This document shows, one piece after another, positions 43,181-55,489 of a stretch of 64,000 nucleotides of DNA (position 1 is its first letter; each line of letters begins with the position of its first letter). The notes under the pieces are model-generated. The model did not search any database and was not told where the DNA came from. It saw nothing but the letters and a program-made list of their open reading frames with translations. Position numbers and translations under genes: made by a program. The stretch comes from Bactrocera neohumeralis (Eukaryota; Arthropoda; Insecta; Diptera; Tephritidae): the NCBI RefSeq assembly GCF_024586455.1, contig NC_065921.1:51296574-51360573 (forward strand), in the 5' to 3' direction.

Positions 43181-43966
43181 ATTAATTTTACACTTACATA
43201 TATTTCGCTTTTTATGTTCACTAGCACTTCACTAATTCTGAAAAACCTCCTCAATCCGACAATACCCATTTTATTCCCGAAATCGTGGGACGGTATTCTA
43301 AAGTCGGCACAATTATAATTGTAACCGCACAACTCGTTTCAATTTAGATTTTAAATTTTTTACATTTACACATGTATGTATGTATATACATACATATATA
43401 TGTAGATATAAAGTACAAATTACATATTTCACAAAAATGCATAATCTATAGCAACTATTTGAAATAAATATGCGCTATTTAGCTTTACTAATTTAAAACT
43501 TACTCTCTTATTTGTTTGTTGTACCCAATATACTTGAATCCTCCAAATGTTTTCTGTAATATTAAAATTTTTAATTATACACACAACATTCAATTCACAA
43601 TGCTTACCTTTTTCTCCTAGTTAAGCCTTTTAGTTTCTCTATACAAAAGAAATTAATAATATACATATGTATATATAAATAATATAAATTAATTATAAAG
43701 TATCAAATTATCAAGTAACGAACTTACCTCTTTAAAATCCAAAATAAACTGCGCTTTTCGTTTTCTTCTTCTTGAAAAATTGGGCATTCGTCTCTCCTAT
43801 TCTAGCAAGTTAATATTACAATATGTTTAGAATGTCGATAGTTTTTCTCTATCTTACTTACGTATTCTCCCATTCAATTGAAAATTCCAGAAAATGTAAC
43901 AGTGTTAGTGAACAGCTGAAAATGTTTCAATGTGTTTGTGCAATCTGTTACCTCCGTCTTGCAGGG
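43181..43966 (-). repeat. Inverted copy of the TIR-element left arm
   Basis: Reverse complement of 36,621-37,498, ending with CCGTCTTGCAGGG. It includes the exon MPNFSRRRKRK... with its donor and the second small exon, both preserved. The copies are almost identical apart from the T-run insertion. The remainder of the element is missing at 43,181, where the RTE 5' end begins. Confidence 0.9.
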
Positions 43967-44000
43967 CTATTGGGTTATGAAATGCTTAAATGTACCGTGC

Positions 44001-44537
44001 GATTCTGTAACTTGAGACAGTCTCAAGTCTCTAAATTTGAGATTTTAAGTTAGAGGCAATTTGTGAGACTTGAGATGATATTGCTATTCTGTAAGTGACA
44101 GTCACAAAATCTATTACATTTCATTATTCAGAGATGTTTTTACACTTGAATGAAAATAAATATGTCGATAACAAATATTAAATTTTCTATAACATAGTCA
44201 AAAAACATAATTATCAATGAAAATAAAAATATATGTTGACTTTGTTTCATAATATTTACGAAATTTATGTAAAATTTATTTATTTTTAACCTTTTCGTGT
44301 TTGAGTTGCTTACAAAATATAAAGAAACGACAATCGATTAATATCTATGATGATCTCTATTCAGTATATTCAAAATGGCAGACAAGAGTTCTTTTTAGTT
44401 TTGTGACATGCTAACTACCAGGTCTCAATATTTTGAGACTAACGCTAGAGACTGTTTAGGGAATAGTAACTAGTCTCAAATTGAGACTTTGCCTCAAAAT
44501 GTCTCAAATAGAGACTAGAGACTGGTTACAGAATCCC
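44001..44537. mobile_element. MITE with GATTCTGTAAC termini
   Basis: Left GATTCTGTAACTTGAGAC and right GTTACAGAATC are inverted repeats; both sides continue with several GAGAC/GTCTC motifs. It is about 537 bp and non-coding. Superfamily unknown. Confidence 0.7.
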
Positions 44538-47500
44538 GCTAGTAATCTAATCCCTATAATTTTCGGTCTGAACATGGTATTACGGACTAAAAGTGGCGTG
44601 CACGATTTAAAAGTGGTGATTTTGCCTAAATAGACTAAGAACGTCCTGGCCACCTTACTCGATAAAGGTTGCTACAAATATTAGAAATCCTCATAGAATC
44701 TTTGGGAGTCACTCAGGCAGCTATATCAAAACATTTATATGCTGTTTGAACGCAATAGAAATAACTCAGTTTTGCGTGTTTGTGACTGGTGATGGATCCA
44801 TTACGGCAATTATAAACGCAAAACTTATAGGTGAAACTTAACCAATCAGCCAAAGGCGAATTTCTATGATTTATTTGAATTGCTCAGTACTAATAGTTCT
44901 AAATTAATTAAAAAAATTATTGTTAAATTAGCTTACAAACGCAAAAATTGTGTGAATATTAAGAATTAGTAAATTGATTTAGTATTGTAAATTATACAAA
45001 GTATAACAATATAAATTATATATAAACCATATACCATACCCACTTTACCAAGAAAATAATGTTAATATAGTAAACACCATACATAAATGTTGCCAAACAA
45101 TTGATTGTAAAAAAGAAAATTTAGTTTGTGATTTATATATAAATGTTAATATTTAAAAGTTAATCTATAACAACTACTTAAAATTTGTAAAAATGATTGC
45201 AAGGAAAATTCAGTTTGTAATGTACATATGTATGTACTTATATGCAAATGTAAAAATGTAAAATAAAAATTTTAATTGTTTTATTTAAAGGAAAATTATT
45301 GATACGATAGGTTAGATAGATAGATAGATAAGGTTAATAATGTTATAACCTATGAATAACGAAACAAATGACCCATAGCAAGTGTCGCGATGACGATTGC
45401 ACCAGTTTTCTGTGACCAATGAATAACCAAACAAATTACCTATAGACCAGTTTTCTGTAACACATGGGTGACCATAACAATAGCGAAACAAACTATTTTC
45501 AGCAAAAGATGGCTAACGAAACGGATGCGCAAAATCAATGAGGGAGAGCGAGTAAGCTAATCACACCGATGTTTAATGAAAGAGGAGAAATGGTTACTTT
45601 TTTGCCGAGGCTAGAACAAAAATAACTTAACGGATAACTAAGGCATTATTGCCCACAGTAGTATATTCGAATAGTATTAATCGGTTGGTAATAATTGGCT
45701 TTCAGATTGTTCGAATGGTTTTAAGAACCCCAGGTCACATATATCTATGTATATACATATAAAAATTACGTCACCAGTTTGGTTCAACCTAAAAGGTGGA
45801 ATAGTTTATATCTCAAATATATTAAAACTAAAACAATTCATAAATAAAAAATGTACTTCTAAACATAAGAATGTTCGCAATATTTACAGAAAAAAAAAAT
45901 AATTCATTATTTTTTCAATTGACAAATAGTATTTGTATGAATCATTTTTATAATTAAACCTGAAGTACAATCTCTTGGAACCTTATGCCAGAAATTATGT
46001 TTTCACCTTTATTTTTATTTTGTATGGCAATGAAAGGGTCTCGTTGAAAAGGTTTACGTTCATTCCACGTACGTAATAACATAATCAGCTAACACGTTAA
46101 CGTAAGTGTATTGTTTTCGAGTATCCAACACATATCACGAAGTCTCATCCTCTCTTAAAAAATATAAGAGCTTCATTTTCTCTTCATTGTGAAAATACAA
46201 CAAACACACTTGTTTTACAATACGTGCGTGCATTAAAGTATGTTGTATAGGCATGTGCACAAACTCTTGTGAGCCGAGATGAAATGCGTTGGCTGCAGTA
46301 GTGTATACCGAATTTCTCTATTCATGGATTGTTTTCCACCATGCAGAAAATACCATGGTTGTACCCGTATTATGAAAAATGTGTGGTTAGTACATTTTTA
46401 GCCCTTATTCGGAATCGACGTTGTGAATTTCTTCTTGTGCACGGCCTGTGTAAATAAACTAAGAAAACACTTATGTGTGTGCATATTACATATATGTAGT
46501 TACATATGTACATATGCTTCTCTTTTGGATAAAACGGATGTGTGTGGGCATTTTAATTGCCTTGCTCGCCATCTCAGCATTTGGACAACAGTAGCTGTTA
46601 TATCTGTAAAATATTTGTACCAATGATGATTATGTATGATTCAATGGGCTACAATTATTTTAAATCTCTAAAGAGTTAAAGTGGAGACACTAATAAGTTA
46701 GTAATTTTGCAAAGACACTAGTTGCAATTGGAAATCAAGTATGTTCTCCGTTGTATGTACTTATTTCCAAGATTGGATAAACAGGAATACAAATACATAT
46801 ATGTACATACATATGTATGCAATCAAAATCTTGTGTATCGGCAAAAATTACAATGTGTTTAAATATCCTATGGAGCAATAATTCTAGAGTTTGCGTCTAT
46901 ACATAGCTATGTATGCATTATAGCGCATGTGTAAAATAAGTGGCTTTATGAAATTTGTGTAACTCTGTTTCGACTGCAAAATAAACAAATGTCAATTAAT
47001 TCAAGATTATCTAAATTTGTATCTTTAACTAAGAGTTAAGCACTTGCAAGTAAATGTACAGATATACATATGTATGTAGATACATATTATAGCATATGTA
47101 TGTATCTATGTATGTATGTATGGATATGTGTATACAAATTTGTTTTCGAAGAAAACATTTTATTTTCTAAAAAGAAAAATGACACGAATCCGTTTCCCAA
47201 ATCAATTCGAAGATCTCAAAAATCACATAAATATACTAATGCATATCCGTTTGTGAATGCATATGCGAAAAATAAGGTTCGTGAAAATAATAATGTTTAA
47301 TATACATACATACATTATGTAGTTGAATAACGTACATACATAAGTAGAAACGATAAATTTGCATAAAGTGAAGAAGCATATATAATAATAAATACTAAAG
47401 ATTAAAAAAGTGATATTATATATGTATTTACATGTACATAAGCATGTACTTATATTAATCTACATATATAGTGCCAAAATACGGGATTGTAATCAAAAAT

Positions 47501-47638
47501 TATAATGGAAATTAATGTGAACATTATAAATTAAAATTAATTTAAAAAGTCCATACATGAAAGTTTGTATATAAAACGATTAATATGAAAGCCCTATGCA
47601 AATAATGTAATCATAATAAACTCAACTATAAATTCAAA
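44538..47638. other. AT-rich intergenic or intronic sequence
   Basis: Low-complexity AT-rich DNA with GATAGATAGATA (45,311) and many ACATATGTACATA motifs (46,490-47,130). Several 60- to 80-codon frames have no coding features. No gene or element could be supported. Confidence 0.55.
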
Positions 47639-47822
47639 ATGTTACCACAACTACTACCGGAAAAACGGGAAGATAGCAAGACTGAAAATTCATTCACAAG
47701 AGGAAATATAAAAGACGCCAGCAGCAAATGGCGACTTTGGTGTCCATTTCATCTATACACTGCGCTTAGCTGGCAAAGTTTGCGAACTTCTCGCCTTACG
47801 AATCGCCGTATTATGCCCAATG
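47639..47822 (+). CDS. Candidate 5' coding exon with GTGAGT donor
   Basis: After AAAATG a 61-codon frame (MLPQLLPEKREDSKTENSF... to RRIMPN) ends at AATG|GTGAGT, a good splice donor, leaving phase 1. The segment is less AT-rich than its surroundings, as expected for coding DNA. No domain is recognised. A G plus the sequence after the AG at 54,878-54,879 would keep the downstream Ig exon in frame, so it could be an upstream exon of that gene, but this is speculative; the frame beyond the donor runs into simple repeats and is not coding. Confidence 0.4.
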
Positions 47823-49570
47823 GTGAGTTCCTTCTCATGTATTTTGTATTAGCGACGGCGTATGAAAATGCTTCATTCATTTTGCAATCCCGGTTCAGCA
47901 ATGGCGTACATATATATGTACATGCATATATACATATGTATATGTATATATGTATTCATAATTTATTCGTAAAAACTCTATTAACATATGTACATATATA
48001 CATAATTATGTACATACTAATGTGCAAAACTTCATCCTCATATTCATATGTTTGTATGGACATGTAACCGCTGAAGTAATTTTTCTGATGCACCTGTGCT
48101 TTGACAAAAATGGCGTGCCAGGTTCTTGTTATTTGTTATCCAACGTAGAGCAGCTGACACTAGATATACACAAATATATGTATATATAATCATCTACATA
48201 AATACGGTCATGTATGTATACACCTCTGAGTATCGTAATTTGTATCTGCCTAACTATGTGCAAGTATACACATCAATAATTCGTGTTACCGTCGAACGTA
48301 GTAGCACAAAACTGGTTTAGGACCCGATTGGAGGCATCTTTACCACGCTAGCATAAGACGCAAACATTTCGAGTCTATGATCATAGTAATGACTTAAGCC
48401 CACATACTAATAATTATGTACATAGTAGAGTAATACATGTGCATATGTACATATGTATCTATATTAATTTGTTGAACTCAATAAAAAAGAACTGATCAAG
48501 TGATTTTTTGCTGTTGTCGTTCATTCATACTAGGTTTTAACGACTTCTAACTTCGTTCTAGGTATGTATGTATGTATATTGAGTTTAAACAATATCTATG
48601 TATGTTCATCCATGTGCACCTAATAAATATGTCTATATGTACATGATATACATATGCACGTACATTAAAATTTAGTTTGTTTATTTATTATAATGGGAGC
48701 TCGAAAGAAAGTGAATAATCCTAACATGTTTGGATTAACGAGTGGTTAAAGGGTAGCAAGTCATATGTAGTTGCATATATTTACTTTAACATTTGTTAGA
48801 AATTGACTGAATTCAAAATTTAGCTATTGGTCCTTTCCACAGTAGAGAAGCAAACATAGTGGCACGATTCCGATTACTTTGGCGGAGGGGTAAAAGAACC
48901 GAATTTCCGTATAAATGGGGTATGTGCGGATTGGGGAGCTTCTCCAGAGAAGAAATATCCAAAAATAATATAAAAATAACTAATAAAAATTTGCACTAAT
49001 AACACAAGGTATTTCTCTATGTTTCACTAAATTTTTTTCACGTTTTTCACTCTGTATATTTAAATATACACTCTAAACATTGAAATAAGTTCACATTTCA
49101 CTTTTATTTTGCTATATTTTACCTAAATTTATTAATTTAAAAATTACTTAGCACACTCATCGTTGAAAAGGTTAGATTGTTTACATACATACATACATAC
49201 AACATAGCGGAAAAACAAAAAAAAAAACATGAAATGAAACATTTTTCTATACAAACACTTGATTCCAATCTTTCAGTTTGTATGACAGATATATTTTATG
49301 GTGATCCGATCTGAACAATTTAGGGTGCCCGCAGATTGGACGCTCAAGGTCGAACCGAGCGTAAATGAGAAAATGCTCGGCTTTAAGTGTCCACTCTGAG
49401 GGTTCCATTAGGCAGTAATCCATGCACAATTTTTTTAATCTCGTCAAATTAAAATTTCATGAATATTTTTCTTCAAAACTTAAATTGTTTATTATATTTT
49501 CTAAGTCTCTTCACAACTGGTTTAAGTTAGGTTAGGTTACAAGGTCGACCCACTTGGAACTCATTTGGAC
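47823..49570. other. AT-rich intron-like sequence with repeat fragments
   Basis: Dense ACATATGTATATAC repeats (47,900-48,680). 49,235-49,320 holds a fragment of the 154-bp family. 48,895-48,955 (GAATTTCCG...GGATTGGGGAGCTTCTCC) loosely resembles the TIR-element segment at 37,385-37,445. No gene seen. Confidence 0.5.
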
Positions 49571-49579
49571 AGCTTCGAT

Positions 49580-50330
49580 CGCCGGTCTGTTGTGTTACCT
49601 AAATAGGAGTTTTAGGTTATATAACATATCAGAAGACCCTTTAAAATCAACAAAATGCATTGAATATATCACAAATTTGTTGAGACGGCTAATGTCAGTT
49701 TCTGCTACGTTTCCTGGTTCGCCGAAGGTAAGACTGCTGAGACGTTTCAATCTCAGTCTTACAAAAGCTGAACAACGCTGGAGAAAATGATTTGATGTTT
49801 CCACTTCACCCTACCCCATTCAACTTTAACAACTCCCGTCCGTCAAGTTTTTTAGCCTTATCGCATGAATGGCTATTGGACAATGGCCAATCTAAGGGCA
49901 AGTAGCTCAAAAGATTCCCTGCGTTCTACTCTAGGTAAAACGATTTCGCTGTTTCGTAGGCGGGTCGTCGACCAGGCACCCAAACGAGTCTGATGATTGA
50001 GTAGCTCTTTTATTGAAAACAGACGCTCCTTGAATAGCTTTGAGTGCACAGCTGGCGAGCTCAGCGCTAGTATTACTGTTCTGGTGTGTGTGCATTAAAG
50101 CTAGAATTGACGAAAGTTCCATACAGAAAACTCTCCCTCAAACCTTTTCTCCTAGCTAAGATCCATCCGAGAAAACGTTCACTGAAACTCTACCTTTTCT
50201 CTAAAGCTGCTCTACAGCAATATAAGGCAACCGAAGTCTTCCTTACTCTCTCCTCAATATTTGGCCTCCATGAAAACTTGCTTTCATGGAAGACGTGAGT
50301 CTCCGAATTAGGAAGGAGGCACCTCTGGGA
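49580..50330 (-). pseudogene. R1-like LINE ORF2 C-terminal relic
   Basis: On the minus strand KFSWRPNIEERVRKT (near 50,275) matches the post-RT segment of R1/LOA-group LINEs, VWVPGRR (near 49,965) the RNase H motif normally VWVPGH, and HFLQRCSAFVRLRLKRL (near 49,770) the C-terminal region. The RT palm is missing and stops occur. Old, 5'-truncated insertion. Confidence 0.55.
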
Positions 50331-50639
50331 TTTTATACCTCCTGGTAAATAAAACCGAATGATATCGTTTTTGGAATTGGAACTTAGAATATTCGTTCCG
50401 ATCCAAGTCAGAAAATTTAGGTTTTCTGATTTCGTATTAATGATGTTTTTTTACCCCTCCATATTTCACTGAGTTTGTAGGAAATGTACGTTAATAATGT
50501 AATAGTTGAAAGAAAATAGTTATGTATATGGTATTATATGACTTGTTGTTATTACCTGCCTTGTTAGAAGTGAGTTCTATAAGGGCTTAACTCAATTTGT
50601 GGCTAATGTTAAGATAACTATTTTGCAATTTATACCAAA

Positions 50640-51204
50640 TTCTCTTGCAACATGTTGCAAAAAAGTATAATAGTTTTGTTCATCCCTTCCACTCCATATA
50701 TAACGGCACTGTTAAAAACTATTAAAAGTGCGGTAAATCAATAACGAAATACGACAGAGATATAAAATTTGACACCCGAGATGGTATAAAAAGGTTTTGT
50801 AGGAGCAGGCATCAAAATTGGACGATGGGCATGACACCGCTCACTTTTAGGTGAAGACTACAACCACGCCGATTTCCCTTATAACACAGTTTTAAATTCC
50901 ATTTGATTCTTTCACTTTGCAGGGTGTAAATCAAGAAGCAATCAATATAACGCGATACAACTTTGCACTAATAACGTCTTTTGAGTATACCACTTTAGGG
51001 CTAGAAATGACTCAAATCCAATAAAAACTGTCTAAGCCTTTAGGTACCGAATATTTGGACCCCAGTACCTATACTTGACTTTTTACCGCAAATATCTGTA
51101 AATGTGTGAGATATATATATAATTGAATTTCAGAGACCTAATACAAAGATTTTTTAACTTCCGGGTGACTTTTGCCACATATATCGGCGAACATGTGAGT
51201 TATA
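50640..51204. repeat. Diverged 'tephritid' interspersed repeat fragment
   Basis: 50,690-50,930 matches 56,050-56,360 at reduced identity (ACTATTAAAAGTGCGGTAAA, ACGACAGAGATATAAAATTT). No coding content. Confidence 0.55.
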
Positions 51205-51647
51205 TCGGGTGATTTTTTATGTGTGAGAAATATATATAATTTCATTTAAATTTCATTCGAGACTTTTTCGAATTTCGGCCAATAGATTTTTCGGAAATGT
51301 TGTCTTCCAAAGCTGGATTAGTTGGTGGCTTATATCTGTAGACTTTAGACTTGACGTAGCCCCATAAAAATAGTCTAAAGGCGTTAAATCGCATGATCTT
51401 GTTTACTCCATTTCTTGAGATGAATTGTTCTCCGAAGTTTTCCCTCAAAATGGCCATAGAATCGCGAGCTGTGTGGCATGTAGCGCCATCTTGTTGAAAC
51501 CACATGAGTCAACATTTAAATGAAATTATCTTCAAAAAGTAAATGTCATGAACCAATCTAACGTTTCAAATAAAGAACCGATGAGATTTTGCAAATATTA
51601 TGCGTTTTTTTTTTAAAAAAGTTATCAAGCTCTTAAAAATCACCCGA
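51205..51647 (-). mobile_element. Mariner-like element, internally deleted
   Basis: TCGGGTGATTTTT and AAAAATCACCCGA form the termini, flanked by TA on both sides. It is 443 bp, with a minus-strand fragment of a mariner-type transposase at 51,242-51,505: WFQQDGATCHTA (second catalytic D region) and FLWGYVKSKVY (near the third). The N-terminal half is deleted and the WPPRS/D..PLDF part is corrupted. Confidence 0.85.
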
Positions 51648-51724
51648 TATCAAAGAAAATAAGAGTGTGTTTTACTCATTCTCTGGTTGACGTTGAGCAG
51701 CATATGGTATTTCCCTGGCTTTGG

Positions 51725-52590
51725 TTTTTGAAAATAGAATATAAAAAAATCGGTTGCACCCGAACTTAGCGCTTCCGTACTTGTTTTCTTTTATTCTTAT
51801 GCATCACAAGGTGGTATAAAAACACGGTATATTAAGTTTGTCACGAATTTTGTAACACCCAGAAAAAAGCGTCGGAGACCCTATAAAGTATATACATATA
51901 AAAATGAGCCGATTTAGCCATGTCCGTATGTCTGCCTGTCCGTCCGTCTGTCTGTCTGTCTGTCTGTATATATACGAACTAGTTCAGTTCAGTTTTTAAG
52001 ATATGCTCATTTGTCGGAACTGCCGATATTGGACCACAAATAATGGATAACAAATAGCTGCCATACAAACTGAACGATCGGAATCAAATTCTTGTATGGA
52101 AAACTTTCACATTTGACAATGTATCGTCACAAAAGTTGGCACAGGTTATATTCTAGGGTAACAATGTTATCTCCGAAGAAATTTTTCAGATCGGCTTACT
52201 ATAGCATATAGCTGCCATACAAACTGAATGATCGGAATCGAATGCTTGCATGGGAAACTTTGGTACGAGTTATTGTTCATAGAAATAATGTAATATCGAA
52301 AGAAATTGTTCAGATCGACTCACTATAGCATATAGTTGCCATACAAACTGAACGATTGGAATCGAGGGCTTGTATGGAAAACTTTGGCATTTGACGTGGT
52401 ATCTTCACGAAATTTGACGTGGATTACTGCTTAAGGTAGTAATATAATCTCCCAAAAAAGTGTTCAGGTCGGATTTCTATAGCATATAGCTTCCATACAA
52501 ACGGGACACATAGTTACTAAAAGAAATGCAGCTTTGAAGGGTATATTAGCTTCGGTGCAGTCGAAGTTAACGTTTTTTCTTGTTTTTTGT
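51725..52590 (-). repeat. Fly interspersed repeat with tandem units, reverse copy
   Basis: Same family as 5,283-6,115 in the opposite orientation. CCATACAAACTGAA-type unit edges occur at about 52,062, 52,213, 52,339 and 52,493. GTCCGTCTGTCTGTC simple sequence near 51,940. The ends carry GTTGCACCCGAACTTAGC and CGAAGTTAACGTTTTTTCTT. Confidence 0.8.
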
Positions 52591-53709
52591 AATAATGGGA
52601 ACAAATAATTATATATCAATTCAATGTTATTAGTTAACAGAATAAGAAAGTTAATTTTTATTATTGTAAATTTTATTGTATAACAGTTTCTGTGTAATTA
52701 TATGTTACACTTTCACGTGAAATTGTACTATTTTAGTCAATGTGTGCATACCAAACGTGAATGTAAATACGAGTATGACTTGTTGTGCCTACTATATTGA
52801 TTCGATTGTTGTTTAATCTGCTGACAATCAGTCGATCACAACGTCCCTTATGCGGTCACGATAATTGAATTGGGATGTTATTACACTTATTAAATTCAGC
52901 TTAAAGTTTAAAATATATAGTCCTTTAATACTAATTTACATTATAAAAATGTATACATATATTTTAAAATGTAAGATTTGGTAATAAGAGATTTATGAAA
53001 CTCATAACATTTCATAAAAGACATATTTTTTAATAAAATTGATCGAATCAATGTTGTAAGACCACATGTATTACAGTTTGAAAATTGCAAATTGACTTTT
53101 AAAGAACAATATACACCCAACAAATATGAAAACTTCTGCAAAATGCCTTATATTTCCTGTTTTTAGTTGTTACGATAAATGATTTCGATACATAATCCTC
53201 TCAATGGTATTATTATACCATCCTCCCGTTCTTCGAAAAAAATGAGATCTTGAAGATGAGAACTAAAATAGTTTTATAAATACCGCACATGTTTATGAGC
53301 CCTTAAAATCATGAACGCAGTGAATGTCCAAAAGAGGTAGTTAAGTTTAAAATTACCAAACAAATGAGTTTGGATGAAAGTTTGCCATGTCTCATATCAG
53401 TAGAAGCACTGAAAAAACTGAATTTTAAGCCTCTTTCGTTATGCAAGTATGGTATTGAAATGTTGGAGATCGCTTTAATCGGTAGCTTGTTTAATAATGA
53501 TCTTGAGTTTAACCAAAGGTTGTATGCATACATATGTATATATGTACATATGTAACACTTCATGTAAGTTATTTAACCCATTGTCAATATTGTTTTAGTA
53601 TTTTATCATGTATAGTATTCTAAGGTAAACAGAAAATAGTGTATGTGCATACAAATATTAAGTGTTTATACTGTTTTGTATAAGTGCTAAGGAGATATAC
53701 ATTTACATA
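52591..53709. other. AT-rich gap, no gene seen
   Basis: No recognisable coding or repeat content beyond simple AT-rich sequence; a 63-codon plus-strand frame at 53,364 lacks supporting features. Confidence 0.55.
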
Positions 53710-54274
53710 CAAGGTGCTTTCCAAAGTAAACAGGACTTTAAAAAAACAGAACAAATGGTTTTTCGGCAAAATCAATTTATTTTATTCAAAATAGTCTCCT
53801 TCTGCTTCAATACAGCTTTTTGCACGGTATTGCCGCCATTATGCCGGTGGAAGCCATTTGAATGGCCTCTACGTCTGTATGACGCATTCCTTTCATGGGC
53901 AAATGCATTTTTCCAAAAAGGAAGAAGTTGCACAGTTCCATATCAGGTGAATACGGGGAGTGGTTAATGGTTAAAATGTGATTTTTGGTCAAATAATCGG
54001 TCACTTGATGTCCTTCGAATGTTGGATTCTGAGCAATTTTTGGTCATCAGTCAATTTGTGCTGAACAAACCGTGCACACATCTTTCGTAAGCCCAAATGT
54101 TCGGTCAAAATGCGATAAATCGATGTTTTGGAGATGTTCAATTTCATTTCCATGAATTTCAATGATGATTTCGGCTGATTTTTGATGAATTCACGCACAG
54201 TTTCGAGACATATAGATGGCTCCACCAGGAGGCGCTAGATTCAAAAAGTCCTGTTTACTTTGGAACACACCTTG
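53710..54274 (-). mobile_element. Mariner-like element, internally deleted
   Basis: TIRs AAGTAAACAGGACTTT and AAAGTCCTGTTTACTT near the ends (outer bases CAAGGTG), flanked by TA at 53,708-53,709 and 54,275-54,276. Two minus-strand frames remain: 54,001-54,225 (helix-turn-helix part, SIYRILTEHLGLRKMCARF) and 53,807-54,004 (C terminus, SPDMELCNFFLFGKMH, where the family has the third catalytic D). The centre with the first two catalytic D residues is deleted. Confidence 0.88.
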
Positions 54275-54846
54275 TATAAGCATACATACTTGTATATGTA
54301 TGTATGTACATTTGAGTTAAGACATCTTAGTTTAAGAGTGGTTCTAGTTGTATGGTTGTGAGCTTTCATTCTCACACAATGTTATTTCAGTTATTGCATA
54401 TTCCCATCTTCAACAGAATTCCCACTATTGTTTAAATGCTTTTTTTTTATTTTTGGCTTGTCCATGCTTTCAAAATCGTTTTATAGTGTATTTCTTTTAC
54501 GGTTGGGTGAATTTTCGTAAAAAAAAATGTAATTGTACTTATTGTAGGTAAAAGCGCTAGTTTTCAGTACGATTTGTGAACTTTCCTATAAATTAGCATT
54601 AAGGTGCGCCGTTAAATATTATATTAAAAAGCGGAAAATCTAAACATTTTAATCAATATCTTATCTTAATATTAAATACACTTATAGAATTAAGCATAAT
54701 TGTTGTCTAGATTCCAACCACTGATTTTTTATATAGAAAAAAGACGAACTATTTTGATTGCCCAAATAAGATCAAGTTGATAAAAAAAAAGTTTTCAATA
54801 AAAAATGTAAAGGGGAAGTTTTTGATTTTTATTATATAAAAAACAG

Positions 54847-55347
54847 GTATTTAATCTTAAATCCTTTCGTTGATGGTAGATCGGGAAAAACGTGCATTTA
54901 AACAATTTAATAGGAAAACAAATCATTATAGACATTCAGTCTTACGTTTATTATACAATGAATTCATGTTAACTTATTCATTTATTTTAGTATATTTGTT
55001 CATCCTGCTGTTTATGGTGTTACCCCCACCAATACTGGCTCAGCAACAGAAGTTCAGAGTAACTCCATACGATTTACAAGTATTAGAAGGAGCGGAAGCT
55101 ATGATGCGCTGCGAAGTGTCCAATAAAGCAGGCGCTGTGCAATGGACAAAAGACGGGTTTGCACTAGGGTTCTCAGCTGTTATTCCTGGGTTTCCACGTT
55201 ATTCGGTTTTGGGTGATCGAAATCAAGGTGTATATAATCTACGAATATCGAATGCGTCTATTACTGACGATGCGGAGTATCAGTGCCAAGTGGGCCCAGC
55301 ACGTCTTCACTCAGCCATACGAGCAAATGCAAAGTTAACAGTCATAG
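54847..55347 (+). CDS. sns: First Ig-domain exon of a nephrin-like adhesion gene (sns or hbs)
   Basis: Plus-strand exon with a possible acceptor (AAACAG) before 54,847 and a GTAAGT donor at 55,348, ending in phase 1. The most natural start is ATG 54,966, which gives a signal peptide (LVYLFILLFMVLPPPILA) followed by QQQKFRVTPYDLQVLEGAEA; ATG 54,873 in the same frame would add 31 residues. The body is a complete V-type Ig fold: CEVSNKAGAVQWTKDG with the first Cys and Trp, SRISNASITDDAEYQCQVG-type second Cys region (LRISNAS, DDAEYQCQVG). In flies these proteins sit in the plasma membrane and bind Kirre/Rst in myoblast fusion and nephrocyte diaphragms. Later exons are not in the window. sns and hbs are close paralogues; I prefer sns. 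Confidence 0.8.
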
Positions 55348-55489
55348 GTAAGTAAAATACTAAAAGCTTTTTACTTATGTGGATTGACTACTTTTTATTT
55401 TATAAATTCATAAGAAATGCATAAAAACCGTGACTATAAAGTCATTAATTAATCCCAACCTTCTCAATTTTCCATTTTATGTTTAGAAA

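Noticed and set aside
46423..48320. Several 60- to 80-codon frames among ACATATGTA repeats
   Set aside because: They are made of Tyr/Ile/Met-rich translations of simple sequence; only the exon ending at 47,822 has coding-like composition and a splice donor.
54870..54872. TTG as the start of the Ig exon
   Set aside because: A non-AUG start is not needed: ATG codons follow at 54,873 and 54,966, and the latter sits right at the signal peptide.
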